Assembly: GCF_914767665.1 (NCBI RefSeq)
Contig: NC_059508.1
Coordinates: forward strand, 23,745,501 to 23,809,500
Length of the DNA stretch: 64,000 nt
Direction: 5' to 3'
DNA from: Harmonia axyridis
Taxonomy: Eukaryota; Arthropoda; Insecta; Coleoptera; Coccinellidae
The position numbers and the translations under genes were made by a program. This document shows, piece by piece, positions 20,293 through 30,968 of the stretch (position 1 is its first letter; each line of letters starts with the position of its first letter). The notes under the pieces were generated by a model. The model was given only the letters and a program-made list of their open reading frames with translations. It was not told the DNA's origin and made no database searches.

Positions 20293-21459
20293 GACAATAT
20301 TTCACTCAGTACGGAAATAATTGAAGAAACAATGAAAATACTACAAATATGTCTTGAACAGAGCTATTTTAAGTTCAATGGGAAATTTTATCAACAACTA
20401 GATGGTCTACCAATGGGTTCTCCTTCATCCCCCCTTTTCAGTGAAATTTTTATGACACATTTGGAAAAGAAAATATTTTCCATAATGAATAATAATCTGA
20501 CTGTATATGTACTGTACTGGAAGCGATATGTTGATGACGTATTTTGTATTTGGACTGGCTCGGATTCAGAACTCGAATCATTTCTAAAGCTTATTAACTC
20601 ATTTTATGACGGTGTTCAGTTCACTTTGGAATTGGAAAATGTGGATAAATCACTCAACTTCCTGGATATTCAGATAAAAATCGTAAATGACCATCTTGAT
20701 TTTGATATTTACAGAAAACCAACTTTTTCCGATGTTCTCATTCATAATAGTAGTTCACACCCTTATAGAATTAAAATGTCTGCGTTTCATTCCCTTGTGC
20801 ACAGACTTATTTCCACTCCTCTATCGGAGAATAACTTCAAAAAAGAAGTTGAGATGTTAAAGTTATTAACAAAGAACAACGGCTACTCTCCTGACATAAT
20901 AGATAAATTAATATTGAAAAAACAACGTGAAAAACTTTTAACTTGTATCTATCCACCTCAACCTAAAGATCAAATGAAGAGATTTGTATATATTAATTAT
21001 ATTCCACAGATTAGCGACATAGTTTGTAATAGATTAAGAAAAAACAGAGTTGATATTGTGTGTACAAACAAGAAAAATTTGAGATCAATGTTTTCTGATG
21101 GTAGGGATAAGTTAAGTGATTCAGAAAAAAGTGGTGTATATAAGTTGTTCTGTGACGAATGTCCTGCTTTTTATGTTGGTCAAACCGGTCGTTCTCTCAA
21201 AGTTAGGGTTGAAGAACATAAAAAATCTATTTTACAAAATAAATCCACAACGGGGTTTTCAACTCATTGTATCTCTTGTAACCATTTTATAGATTTCAAT
21301 AAAACCAAAATTTTACACGAAGGAGAGAAAAGTAAGCGATTAGATCTTTTAGAATGTTTAGAAATATCTTCAGCACATAAACAAAAATTGCCAATTGTGA
21401 ACGATCAGCTGGAGTTCCGCTTATCTCCGGTGTTAACATCTGTTTTGTTTGATGTATAA
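20236..21459 (+). CDS. Penelope-like reverse transcriptase / GIY-YIG endonuclease, N-terminally truncated
   Basis: The frame is open for 407 codons, but residues 1-19 come from the inverted arm; element-derived protein starts at 20293. Order of domains: RT motif B (DGLPMGSPSSP, 56-66), catalytic motif C YVDD (98-101), thumb-side motif SLNFLDI (139-145) and YRKPTFSD (159-166), then a basic linker and the GIY-YIG nuclease (GVY at 300-302, YVGQTGR at 313-319, His328, Glu373) with a CxxC at 306-309 and a second at 345-348. RT fingers and motif A are missing, so it is not a full polymerase. Penelope enzymes nick DNA and copy their RNA onto it. Trp is TGG, stop TAA: standard code, unlike every neighbour. 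Confidence 0.9.
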   Translation: MFFVNNFNISTSFLKLFSDDNISLSTEIIEETMKILQICLEQSYFKFNGKFYQQLDGLPMGSPSSPLFSEIFMTHLEKKIFSIMNNNLTVYVLYWKRYVDDVFCIWTGSDSELESFLKLINSFYDGVQFTLELENVDKSLNFLDIQIKIVNDHLDFDIYRKPTFSDVLIHNSSSHPYRIKMSAFHSLVHRLISTPLSENNFKKEVEMLKLLTKNNGYSPDIIDKLILKKQREKLLTCIYPPQPKDQMKRFVYINYIPQISDIVCNRLRKNRVDIVCTNKKNLRSMFSDGRDKLSDSEKSGVYKLFCDECPAFYVGQTGRSLKVRVEEHKKSILQNKSTTGFSTHCISCNHFIDFNKTKILHEGEKSKRLDLLECLEISSAHKQKLPIVNDQLEFRLSPVLTSVLFDV

Positions 21460-21580
21460 TTTGTACCGTTTATTATTCTGTTTAGTTTTGAGAATGGGGT
21501 AAAACCCGAAACATGCATGTCAACGTAATATAATATTTTATTAAATTTGTGAACGTATAGTCAAGTGTTTTTATTTATTT
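20823..21580 (+). repeat. Right arm of the Penelope-like element
   Basis: Partner of 19535-20292. Includes the end of the ORF and about 120 bp of 3' sequence ending tttttatttattt. Confidence 0.95.
21488..21523 (+). ncRNA. Hammerhead-ribozyme-like motif, right arm
   Basis: After the ORF: TTGAGAA, a small G-rich/C-rich stem (GGGT..ACCC), GAAA, then a short palindromic stem ACATGCATGT and a GTC possible cleavage site. This is the order of a type I hammerhead with a minimal stem III, as described in Penelope-like elements. The core should be CTGANGA; here positions 3 and 8 are T and A, a change that could still pair, and one T seems bulged before stem II. Activity is doubtful; identification is by eye. 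Confidence 0.35.
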
Positions 21581-21593
21581 ATCAACTCAAATT
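21581..21593. repeat. Target-site duplication, right copy
   Basis: Second copy of atcaactcaaatt; the satellite unit continues normally from here (tatcgg...). Confidence 0.88.
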
Positions 21594-22934
21594 TATCGGA
21601 TTTGGTGTTGATTGTTGGACTTAGCCTCAGGATTGGTTTAGAATGTTGAAATTGATCCTGAAGTAGGACACCAAAATCAACTCAAATTTATCGGATTTGG
21701 TGTTGATTGTTGGGCTTAGCCTCAGGATTGGTTTAGAATGTTGAAATTGATCCTGAAGTAGGACACCAAAATCAACTCAAATTTATCGGGTTTGGTGTTG
21801 ATTGTTGGGCTTAGCCTCAGGATTAGTTTAGAATGTTGAAATTGATCCTGAAGTAGGACGACCAAAATCAACTCAAATTTATCGGATTTGGTGCTGATTG
21901 TTGGACTTAGCCTCAGGATTGGTTTAGAATGTTGAAATTGATCCTGAAGTAGGGCACCAAAATCAACTCAAATTTATCGGATTTGGTGTTGATTGTTGGG
22001 CTTAGCCTCAGGATTGGTTTAGAATGTTGAAATTGATCCTGAAGTAGGACACCAAAATCAACTCAAATTTATCGGGTTTGGTGTTGATTGTTGGGCTTAG
22101 CCTCAGGATTAGTTTAGAATGTTGAAATTGATCCTGAAGTAGGGCACCAAAATCAACTCAAATTTATCGGATTTGGTGCTGATTGTTGGACTTAGCCTCA
22201 GGATTGGTTTAGAATGTTGAAATTGATCCTGAAGTAGGGCACCAAAATCAACTCAAATTTATCGGATTTGGTGCTGATTGTTGGACTTAGCCTCAGGATT
22301 GGTTTAGAATGTTGAAATTGATCCTGAAGTAGGACACCAAAATCAACTCAAATTTATCGGGTTTGGTGTTGATTGTTGGACTTAGCCTCAGGATTGGTTT
22401 AGAATGTTGAAATTGATCCTGAAGTAGGACGACCAAAATCAACTCAAATTTATCAGATTTGGTGTTGATTGTTGGACTTAGCCTCAGGATTGGTTTAGAA
22501 TGTTGAAATTGATCCTGAAGTAGGACACCAAAATCAACTCAAATTTATCGGATTTGGTGTTGATTGTTGGACTTAGCCTCAGGATTGGTTTAGAATGTTG
22601 AAATTGATCCTGAAGTAGGACGATCAAAATCAACTCAAATTTATCGGATTTGGTGTTGATTGTTGGACTTAGCCTCAGGATTGGTTTAGAATGTTGAAAT
22701 TGATCCTGAAGTAGGACGACCAAAATCAACTCAAATTTATCGGATTTGGTGTTGATTGTTGGACTTAGCCTCAGGATTAGTTTAGAATGTTGAAATTGAT
22801 CCTGAAATAGGACGACTAAAATCAACTCAAATTTATCGGGTTTGGCGTTGATTGTTGGACTTAGCCTCAGGATTGGTTTAGAATATTGAAATTGATCCTG
22901 AAGTAGGACGACCAAAATCAACTCAAATTTATCG
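21594..22934. repeat. 95/96-bp satellite array B, right part
   Basis: About fourteen units resuming in phase after the transposon. With the left part the pre-insertion array would be about 22 units. Ends at ATCG before the spacer of unit 2. Confidence 0.95.
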
Positions 22935-23101
22935 AATATATTTATATAAATAATCCTATTATATAGGATTTTTTACTTTGTGAATTAATTTTTGTACACT
23001 TAAATTAATGAAAATTTAATAGTTTTTATTTAAGGTTAAAATATTAAATTTTAAATTTAACTTAATAAGTTAAATTTTTAATTGTTAATTTTTTTTTGTA
23101 A
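22935..23101. other. AT-rich spacer, unit 2
   Basis: Same as 844-1010; the hairpin loop reads TTATA here (aatcctattatataggatt). No trnI seen. Confidence 0.7.
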
Positions 23102-23170
23102 TTATATTCAATAAAATTAAATTATTTCTTAGAGTTTCAAAAACTCTTGTACATCTTATACTAGAATATA
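23102..23170 (-). tRNA. trnQ: tRNA-Gln (TTG), unit 2
   Basis: As unit 1 but the anticodon stem is fully Watson-Crick (AGAGT/ACTCT). Confidence 0.93.
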
Positions 23171-23233
23171 AAGATAAGCTAAAGAAGCTGATGGGTTCAT
23201 ACCCCATTTATAAAGGTATACCCCTTTTCTTTA
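23170..23233 (+). tRNA. trnM: tRNA-Met (CAT), unit 2
   Basis: Same sequence as the unit 1 gene. Confidence 0.95.
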
Positions 23234-24240
23234 TAATTAAAACTATAAAATTAATATTTTTAATTTTAATAATAAGAGGAACTCTTATTTCTATTTCTGC
23301 TTATTCATGAATTAATATCTGGATTGGTTTAGAATTAAACCTCTTAGCTTTTATTCCTATTATAAATTTAGATAATTTTAAGTATTCTTCTGAATCCTCC
23401 TTGAAATATTTTTTAGTTCAAGTTTCTGCATCAATTCTAGTTTTATTTTCTTTTTTAAATTCATTTATTTTAATCAATTCTATCGAGCAATTAATACCTA
23501 CTTCTATATTTTTGTTTAACAGAGCTATCCTTATAAAAATAGGAGCAGCCCCTTTTCACTTTTGATACCCAGAAGTCCTAGAAGGACTAAGATGAGCTAA
23601 TGCATTATTATTAATAACTTGACAAAAAATTGCCCCAATAATTTTAATTATATATAATTTTAAATTAAACCTATTCTTTATTTTGATTATTTTGATATGT
23701 ATAACCTTAGGGAGTGTAAAAACATGGAACCAAACCAGATTAAAAAAAATTCTTGCCTTATCTTCCATTAACCATATTGGTTGAATATTAAGAATAATAA
23801 TATTAAATCAATCCTTATGAATATTATACTTTTTAATTTATACTTTTATTTCTTCAAATATAATCTTAATTTTTAATAAATATAAAATCTTTAACATTAA
23901 AGATCTTATAAATAATATGAATTGCAATAAAACTTTAAAATTCTATTTTTTTTTAAATTTCTTTTCTCTAGGAGGAATCCCCCCCTTTTTAGGATTTTTT
24001 CCTAAGTGACTAATTCTAAAAACTTTAATTGAAAATCACTTTTATTTTCTATCTTTTATAATAATTTTTATTACTTTAATTTGTATATATATTTATATAC
24101 GCTTAATACTTCAATCTTTAATAATAAAATTAAATGAAAATAAAAAATTTAATTATATTAACTCTTACTATGTAATTTTTTTAAATTGAGTGAATATTTA
24201 CGGATTAATCATTTTTACTGTAATTTTTAGAATTTATTAA
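23233..24240 (+). CDS. nad2: NADH dehydrogenase subunit 2, unit 2
   Basis: Open for 335 residues. Differs from unit 1 by TGG for TGA at two Trp codons, and by Leu to Ser (tctTCAaat near 23855) and Tyr to Cys (aatTGCaat near 23922) changes. Confidence 0.94.
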
Positions 24241-24301
24241 GGATTTAAGTTAAATAAACTAGTAACCTTCAAAGTTAAAAATAGAATTATTCTAAGCCTT
24301 A
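24239..24301 (+). tRNA. trnW: tRNA-Trp (TCA), unit 2
   Basis: No difference seen from 2148-2210; shares its 3' acceptor strand with trnC. Confidence 0.93.
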
Positions 24302-24356
24302 GAATAATATTCACCTATAAATTTGCAATTTATAATCATAATTGAATATAAGGCTT
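24294..24356 (-). tRNA. trnC: tRNA-Cys (GCA), unit 2
   Basis: Acceptor AAGCCTT/AAGGCTT retained. Confidence 0.93.
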
Positions 24357-24417
24357 AATAAAGGAGAAAACTCATAATTAAATTTACAATTTAACGCTTT
24401 AATTCAGCCACTTTATC
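24357..24417 (-). tRNA. trnY: tRNA-Tyr (GTA), unit 2
   Basis: One base differs from unit 1 next to the acceptor (gccac for gctac). Confidence 0.92.
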
Positions 24418-25957
24418 GAATAAATGATTATTTTCTACTAATCATAAAGATATTGGAACATTATACTTTTTATTTGGAATATGGGCAGGAATAGTAGGAA
24501 CATCGTTAAGTATTTTAATTCGGTTAGAATTAGGAACTAGAGGAAGATTAATTGGAAACGACCAAATTTATAATATAATTGTTACAGCTCATGCTTTCAT
24601 TATAATTTTCTTTATAGTAATACCTATTATAATTGGGGGTTTTGGAAATTGATTAGTTCCTTTAATAATTGGAGCTCCTGATATAGCATTTCCACGATTA
24701 AATAACATAAGATTTTGACTTTTACCCCCTGCTTTAACTCTTTTAATTTTAAGAACAATCGTAGAAATAGGGGCAGGAACAGGATGAACTGTTTACCCTC
24801 CTCTTTCTTCTAATTTAACACATAATGGGCCTTCAGTAGATTTAGTGATTTTTAGTTTACATTTAGCAGGAATTTCCTCAATTTTAGGTGCAGTAAATTT
24901 CATTTCAACTATTATAAATATACGTCCATTTGGTATAATACTTGATAAAACTCCTTTATTTGTATGATCTGTTCTTATTACAGCAATTCTTTTATTACTA
25001 TCACTACCAGTTCTTGCAGGAGCAATTACTATACTATTAACTGACCGAAACTTAAACTCTTCTTTTTTTGATCCAACCGGTGGGGGAGACCCAATTTTAT
25101 ACCAACATTTATTTTGATTTTTTGGCCATCCTGAAGTTTATATTTTAATTCTCCCAGGATTTGGTATAATTTTCCATATTATTACACAAGAAAGAGGGAA
25201 AAAAATTGCCTTTGGTTCTTTAGGAATAATTTATGCTATATTAGCTATTGGACTTCTAGGATTTGTAGTATGAGCTCATCACATATTTACAGTGGGAATA
25301 GATGTTGATACTCGAGCTTATTTTACTTCAGCTACTATAATTATTGCAGTACCCACTGGAATTAAAATTTTTTCTTGATTAGCAACTTTACATGGAATAC
25401 AATTTTACTATACACCTTCAATTTTATGAACCCTGGGATTTTTATTTTTATTTACAATTGGTGGATTAACAGGAGTAATTTTAGCTAACTCTTCCATAGA
25501 TATTATTTTACATGATACCTATTATGTTGTAGCTCATTTCCATTACGTTTTATCTATAGGAGCTGTATTTGCCATTATAGCAGGATTTATCCATTGATTC
25601 CCTTTAATTACAGGATTCAATCTTAACAATAAATTGTTACAAATCCAATTTTTAATTATATTTATTGGGGTAAACTTAACATTTTTTCCTCAACACTTCT
25701 TAGGACTAAGAGGAATACCTCGACGATACTCTGATTATCCTGATGCTTATTACAAATGAAATAAAATTTCTTCTATTGGATCTATAATTTCCTCTCTTAG
25801 AATAATCTTTATAATCTTAATTATTTGAGAAAGATTTTATTCAATACGTTTAAGAAAGTTTAATTCTAATGTACCCTCTTTAATTGAATGACTCCAACTT
25901 TCTCCCCCTAATGAACATTCTTATTCAGAAGTACCAATCTTAGCTCAAAAATTCTAA
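24416..25957 (+). CDS. cox1: Cytochrome c oxidase subunit I, unit 2
   Basis: 1542 nt, 513 residues, no stop or frameshift: the three lesions of unit 1 are absent. Has the expected Asn in STNHKD. One suspicious change is Ser to Phe (atttTCcat near 25172) in the GFGMISHII motif, which is almost invariant in insects. Confidence 0.95.
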
Positions 25958-26017
25958 TATGGCAGATTAGTGCATTGGATTTAAACCCCAATTATAAAGA
26001 TTTACCTTTTTTTAGAA
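25953..26017 (+). tRNA. trnL2: tRNA-Leu(UUR) (TAA), unit 2
   Basis: Identical to unit 1 by eye. Confidence 0.95.
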
Positions 26018-26690
26018 ATAGCGACTTGAAAATCATATATATTTTTAGACAGAGCTTCATATTTACTGGAACAATTAAGATTTTTTCATGATCACGCCCT
26101 TTTGATCTTAATAATAATCACTTGTATTGTAACATATACCATAATGAGACTAACATTAAATAATTATAACCATCGTTTTATATTAGAAGGACACAATATT
26201 GAAACAATTTGAACTATCATACCAGCATTAACTTTAATTTTTATTGCTTTTCCTTCTTTAAAATTAATTTACTTAATTGATGAAATCCGTAACCCTTTAG
26301 TTACTATTAAAACTATTGGTCATCAATGATATTGAACCTATAAATATACAGATTTTAAAAATCTTGAATTTGATTCATATTTAATTAATAATAATCAACT
26401 TTTTAATTTTCGATTACTAGAAGTTGATAATCGAACTATTTTACCATATCTTTCTCATATTCGAATTCTAACTTCATCTTCTGACGTAATTCATTCTTGA
26501 ACAGTTCCTTCAACAGGAGTAAAAGTCGATGCCTCCCCAGGGCGATTAAATCAACTTAGATTTAATTTAAATCGAACTGGAATTTTTTTTGGTCAATGTT
26601 CAGAAATTTGTGGAGCAAACCATAGATTTATACCTATTTCTATTGAAAGAATTTCTCCCCAAAATTTCATTAAATGGGTAGAAAATTTTT
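26018..26690 (+). CDS. cox2: Cytochrome c oxidase subunit II, unit 2
   Basis: Open, 224 residues, T-- stop. Private Glu to Lys change in the aromatic motif (WTYKY instead of WTYEY, near 26341), a position close to the cytochrome c electron entry. GCA TTA for GCT CTA is shared with unit 3. Confidence 0.95.
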
Positions 26691-26761
26691 CATTAGATGA
26701 CTGAAAGATAAGTATTGGTCTCTTAAACCACTTTATAGTAATTAACGACTACTTCTAATGA
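26691..26761 (+). tRNA. trnK: tRNA-Lys (CTT), unit 2
   Basis: Unchanged relative to 4599-4669. Confidence 0.95.
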
Positions 26762-26823
26762 AAAATTTAGTTAACCTATAACATTAGTTTGTCAAACTGA
26801 AATCATTCTCAGAATAATTTTTA
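26761..26823 (+). tRNA. trnD: tRNA-Asp (GTC), unit 2
   Basis: One private A to G in the anticodon-arm side after GTC (aactgaaat). Confidence 0.94.
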
Positions 26824-26976
26824 ATTCCTCAAACTATACCTATGGATTGGTTTTCCTTATATATTTTTATAACACTTTTATTTATTATTTTAAACATTAA
26901 AATATTTTATTCTCATAAAAAATCTCCTTTAAAAAATTTTAAATTATTAAATAAAAAACTTTCTTGAAAATGATAA
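26824..26976 (+). CDS. atp8: ATP synthase subunit 8, unit 2
   Basis: 50 codons, same as unit 1, seven-base overlap with atp6. Confidence 0.93.
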
Positions 26977-27627
26977 TAAATCTTTTTTCTTCTTTTGATC
27001 CTTCATCTTATTTTATATTACCTTTAAATTGACTAAGAATAATTATTAGTTTTTTATTTATTCCTTCTATATTCTGACTAATTCCTAATCGATTTAACTT
27101 TTTAATTCAAAATATATTAATTACTCTACATAAAGAATTCAAAATCATTACAAAAAAAAATAATACTTTAATATTTATTGTATTATTTTACTTCATTATA
27201 ATTAATAACTCAATAGGGTTATTTCCTTACATTTTTACAGCCTCAAGTCATATAATTTTTACTCTATCCCTAGCTTTACCTTTATGGTTAAGATTTATAT
27301 TAAATAGTTGAATTAGCCACACTTATCACTCATTTGCCCATCTAATGCCTCAAGGAACTCCTTCTATTTTAATACCTTTTATAGTATGTATTGAAACAAT
27401 TAGAAATATTATTCGTCCTGGAACTCTCGCTATTCGTTTATCAGCTAATATAATTGCAGGACACCTTTTATAAACTCTTTTAGGAAACACTGGTCCTATA
27501 GTAAATTTGCTTATTTTATTAATTATTATAATTCAATTTATACTAATTTTATTAGAATCAGCAGTAGCTTTAATTCAATCTTATGTTTTTGCTATCCTTA
27601 GAACTCTTTATTCTAGAGAAAATAATT
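26970..27627 (+). pseudogene. atp6: ATP synthase subunit a (6), nonsense copy, unit 2
   Basis: TTA to TAA at 27471-27473 (codon 168), directly after the GHLL of the helix that carries the essential Arg, removes the last quarter of the protein. A Leu to Ser change (aacTCAata near 27210) is also private. Otherwise colinear with unit 1. Confidence 0.94.
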
Positions 27628-28408
27628 ATGATAAAAAATCACCCATTTCATTTAGTAGATTATAGTCCTTGACCAATTTTAGGAGCTTTTAGAGCTATAA
27701 CTGCAATAATAGGAATAATTAAATGATTCCATCTTTTTAACTCTAATTTATTTATTTTAAGAAATATAATTCTTTTACTAATTATATTTCAATGATGACG
27801 AGATGTAATTCGAGAAAGAACCTTTCAAGGAAACCACACTCTTTTAGTATCTTTTGGTTTACGATGAGGAATAATTTTATTTATTACCTCAGAGATTTTT
27901 TTCTTTGTTAGTTTTTTTTGAAGATTTTATCATATAAGATTATCTCCTTCTATCGAACTAGGAATAGCTTGACCTCCAGAAGGAATTAATACCTTTAATC
28001 CTAATGAAATCCCATTATTAAACACTATTATTCTATTAAGATCAGGCCTAAGAGTAACTTGAGCCCACCATAGATTAATAGAAAATAATTTTAATCAAAC
28101 ATTTCAAAGATTAATTATTACTGTTTTTCTAGGAATAAATTTTTCTTTACTACAAGGAATTGAATATTTAGAAGCCCCATTTTCTATAGCCGATTCAGTT
28201 TATGGAAGAACATTCTTTATAGCTACAGGATTCCATGGTTTACATGTTATTATTGGTTCTATTTTTCTTTTAGTATGTTTAACTCGATTAAACTTTAATC
28301 ATTTTAGAAACAATCACCATTTTGGATTTGAAGCAGCAGCATGATATTGACATTTTGTAGACGTAGTATGACTATTCCTATATATATCTATTTATTGATG
28401 AGGTAGAT
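27628..28408 (+). CDS. cox3: Cytochrome c oxidase subunit III, unit 2
   Basis: Open over 260 residues. Private Lys to Glu in the WPPKGI motif (ccaGaa near 27977) and Tyr to Asn (ataAat near 28137). Confidence 0.94.
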
Positions 28409-28470
28409 ATCTATATAGTATAAATATTACATTTGATTTCCAATCAAAAAATCTTTTAAAAGTATAGATA
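28409..28470 (+). tRNA. trnG: tRNA-Gly (TCC), unit 2
   Basis: Same as the unit 1 copy. Confidence 0.94.
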
Positions 28471-28824
28471 ATATTCTTAATTTCATCTTTAATTTTAATA
28501 ATTCTTAGAATTATAATAATTTTAATAATTATTGCAAATTATATCTCAATAAAAACATTTAAAGATCGAGAAAAAAGTTCTCCCTTTGAATGCGGATTTG
28601 ACCCTAAAAATTCTGCACGCCTACCATTCTCAATTCACTTTTTTTTAATCGCTTTAATTTTTTTAATTTTTGATGTAGAAATTACCCTTATTATCCCTTT
28701 TATTTATAGAATAAAATATTCTAATATTATAATTATTAGCATTATATTTTTTATATTCATAGCAATCTTAATTTTAGGTTTATACCATGAATGAAAACAA
28801 GGAGCCTTAAACTGATCTTTATAG
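28471..28824 (+). CDS. nad3: NADH dehydrogenase subunit 3, unit 2
   Basis: 117 residues, no amino acid change seen relative to unit 1; FECGFDP loop intact. Confidence 0.95.
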
Positions 28825-28885
28825 GATAATAGTTAAATTAACATTTAATTTGCATTTAAAAAATACTGTTTTTCAGTTTATCTTA
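28823..28885 (+). tRNA. trnA: tRNA-Ala (TGC), unit 2
   Basis: Matches 6731-6793. Confidence 0.94.
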
Positions 28886-28948
28886 AATAAGAAGCAAAAT
28901 ATTGCATTTAGTTTCGACCTAAAAATTTGAATTTAAATTCCTTATTTA
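28885..28948 (+). tRNA. trnR: tRNA-Arg (TCG), unit 2
   Basis: Matches 6793-6856. Confidence 0.94.
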
Positions 28949-29010
28949 ATTGAAACCAAACTAGAGGTAAGTCACTGTTAATGATTCCAATGAGAAACTC
29001 TCCAATTAAA
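28946..29010 (+). tRNA. trnN: tRNA-Asn (GTT), unit 2
   Basis: Matches 6854-6918. Confidence 0.94.
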
Positions 29011-29065
29011 GAAATATAAAAATTTAAGCTTCTAACTTAATATATAGCAATTTGTTAATATTTCT
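29011..29065 (+). tRNA. trnS1: tRNA-Ser(AGN) with TCT anticodon, unit 2
   Basis: TCT anticodon again, so it is not a private change of one copy. Confidence 0.9.
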
Positions 29066-29128
29066 TTTTATATAGTTTATCTAAAACATTATATTTTCAT
29101 TATAAAAAAAGATTAATTCTTATAAATA
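29066..29128 (+). tRNA. trnE: tRNA-Glu (TTC), unit 2
   Basis: Matches 6974-7036. Confidence 0.92.
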
Positions 29129-29191
29129 CTTAAAAAATATTTTAATTTACCTCAATATCTTCAATATTGCGCTCTATTAAGCTATTTAAGT
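29128..29191 (-). tRNA. trnF: tRNA-Phe (GAA), unit 2
   Basis: Matches 7036-7099. Confidence 0.94.
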
Positions 29192-30905
29192 AGAATATAT
29201 AAATCAATAACAAAATAATTCGAATTAAAAATATGATTATATAAATCTTTAAACTATTTTTAAAAATATACTGAAATAAAACAGAAATTTTTTTAAAAAA
29301 TTTAAATAAACCCTGACTTCCTAAGAACTCTGATCAACCCTGATCTAAAAATTTATAATTTAGTATTCCTAAATTAATAAAAAAATAATTTATTCCAAAA
29401 GTTGAAATATAAGGCAAATTCCATATTAATACTAAAAAAATTAAAATTTTTATTAAATTAGAAAAAATTAAATTATAATTTAATTTTAATAAAGAAATCT
29501 CAAAACCTATAATTACCCCAATTATTACTATAATTAAAATTAAAATTTTCATAAAAAAAGGTAATACAACTAAATTGATATCCTTAAATATAAATCATAT
29601 AAGAACCGTTCCTGAAAATAATACAATAATAAATATAAATCCTATTCTATAAACTATTTCATCTCTTAATTCTTCAGTTCTATTTATTCTAAACCCACAA
29701 TAATCTGTGAATATTAAATAATTTAATAAACGCACTGTATAAGAAACTGTTAATGTTAAAGAAATTAATATAATTAAATAAATTACAATATTTAATCTTG
29801 TCATAGAATAAACCTCTATAATTAAATCTTTTGAGTAAAATCCAGAAAAAAAAGGAATACCACATAATGATAAATTTCTTACATTAAAATATATTACAGT
29901 TATAGGAGTTTTATAAACTAAACCTCCTATAAAACGAATATCTTGACATTCTCCTATTAAATGAATAAAATTACCTGCACATATAAATAATAAGGCTTTA
30001 AATAAAGCATGAATTAATAAATGAAAAAAAGCTAATTCATATAAACCTAATCTTAAAATAGTAACTATTAAACCTAACTGACTTAAAGTTGATAAAGCAA
30101 TAATTTTTTTTAAATCATATTCAAAATTAGCTGCTAAACCTGAGATTAATATTGTTATCAATCCAATGAATATTAACACAAAAGAATAATTTTCCAATAA
30201 TAAATGAAATCGAATTAATAAATAAACCCCTGCTGTTACTAAAGTTGAAGAATGTACTAATGCTGAAACAGGAGTAGGAGCAGCTATAGCTGCTGGTAAT
30301 CAAGCTGAAAAAGGAATTTGTGCACTTTTAGTTAAAGCAGCAATAATAATTAACAAACCTACAATTATTATTCTTTTATCTCTATAATAATAATCAATAT
30401 ATAATATAAAATTTCATCTTCCAAAATTTATTATCCAAGCAATAGAAATTATTAATATTGCATCTCCTACTCGATTAGATAAAGCTGTTAATATACCAGC
30501 TGAATAAGATTTTACATTTTGATAATAAATTACTAAACAATAAGAAACTAATCCTAACCCATCTCAACCCAATAAAATTGAAATTAAATTTGGACTTAAA
30601 ATTATTAATAATATAGATAGAACAAATATAAAAACTAGTATAATAAAACGATTAATAGATAAATCCTTAGATATATAAGATTTTCTATAAAAAATTACTA
30701 TGGTAGAAATAAATAAAACAAAAGAAACAAATAATAAAGATATTCAATCCAAAAGAATTAATATTTCTACTTCTATTGAATTTAAATTAAAAATTCTTCA
30801 CTCAATAAAATAAACCTTTCCTGTATTAAGTAAAAATAATCTAAAACAAAAAAAAAAAAAAAAAAACCTAAGTATTAATCTAGAAAAAATTACACAAAAA
30901 GATAT
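29192..30905 (-). CDS. nad5: NADH dehydrogenase subunit 5, unit 2
   Basis: 1714 nt = 571 codons plus T. This is the only copy without a disabling change: the A run near 29379 has 7 A, and the 19-A tract near 30848-30866 keeps the N-terminal frame (FFFFCFSLFLLNTGKVYF). Confidence 0.93.
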
Positions 30906-30968
30906 TACTTAAAGTTAAAGTAACTTCATTGACTCCACAAATCAATATTTTATATAAACTATTTAAGT
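30906..30968 (-). tRNA. trnH: tRNA-His (GTG), unit 2
   Basis: Matches 8815-8877. Confidence 0.92.

Larger units (their letters stand above)
19487..21580 (+). mobile_element. Penelope-like retroelement, 5'-truncated, with inverted partial copy
   Basis: 2094 bp. Layout: 48-bp tail (19487-19534); a 758-bp inverted copy of the 3' half (19535-20292); a unique 530-bp centre (20293-20822) carrying the reverse transcriptase core; and the 758-bp right arm (20823-21580). The arms are essentially identical. An inverted, truncated partner copy and a short tail at one end are typical of Penelope-like elements. Evidence of class is the RT plus GIY-YIG ORF. Absent from units 2 and 3. The identical arms and open frame suggest a recent insertion. 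Confidence 0.9.

Noticed and set aside
19656..20297. Stand-alone GIY-YIG homing endonuclease gene, as in group I introns
   Set aside because: It is the inverted copy of the Penelope ORF end; the right-hand copy joins it to reverse transcriptase motifs.
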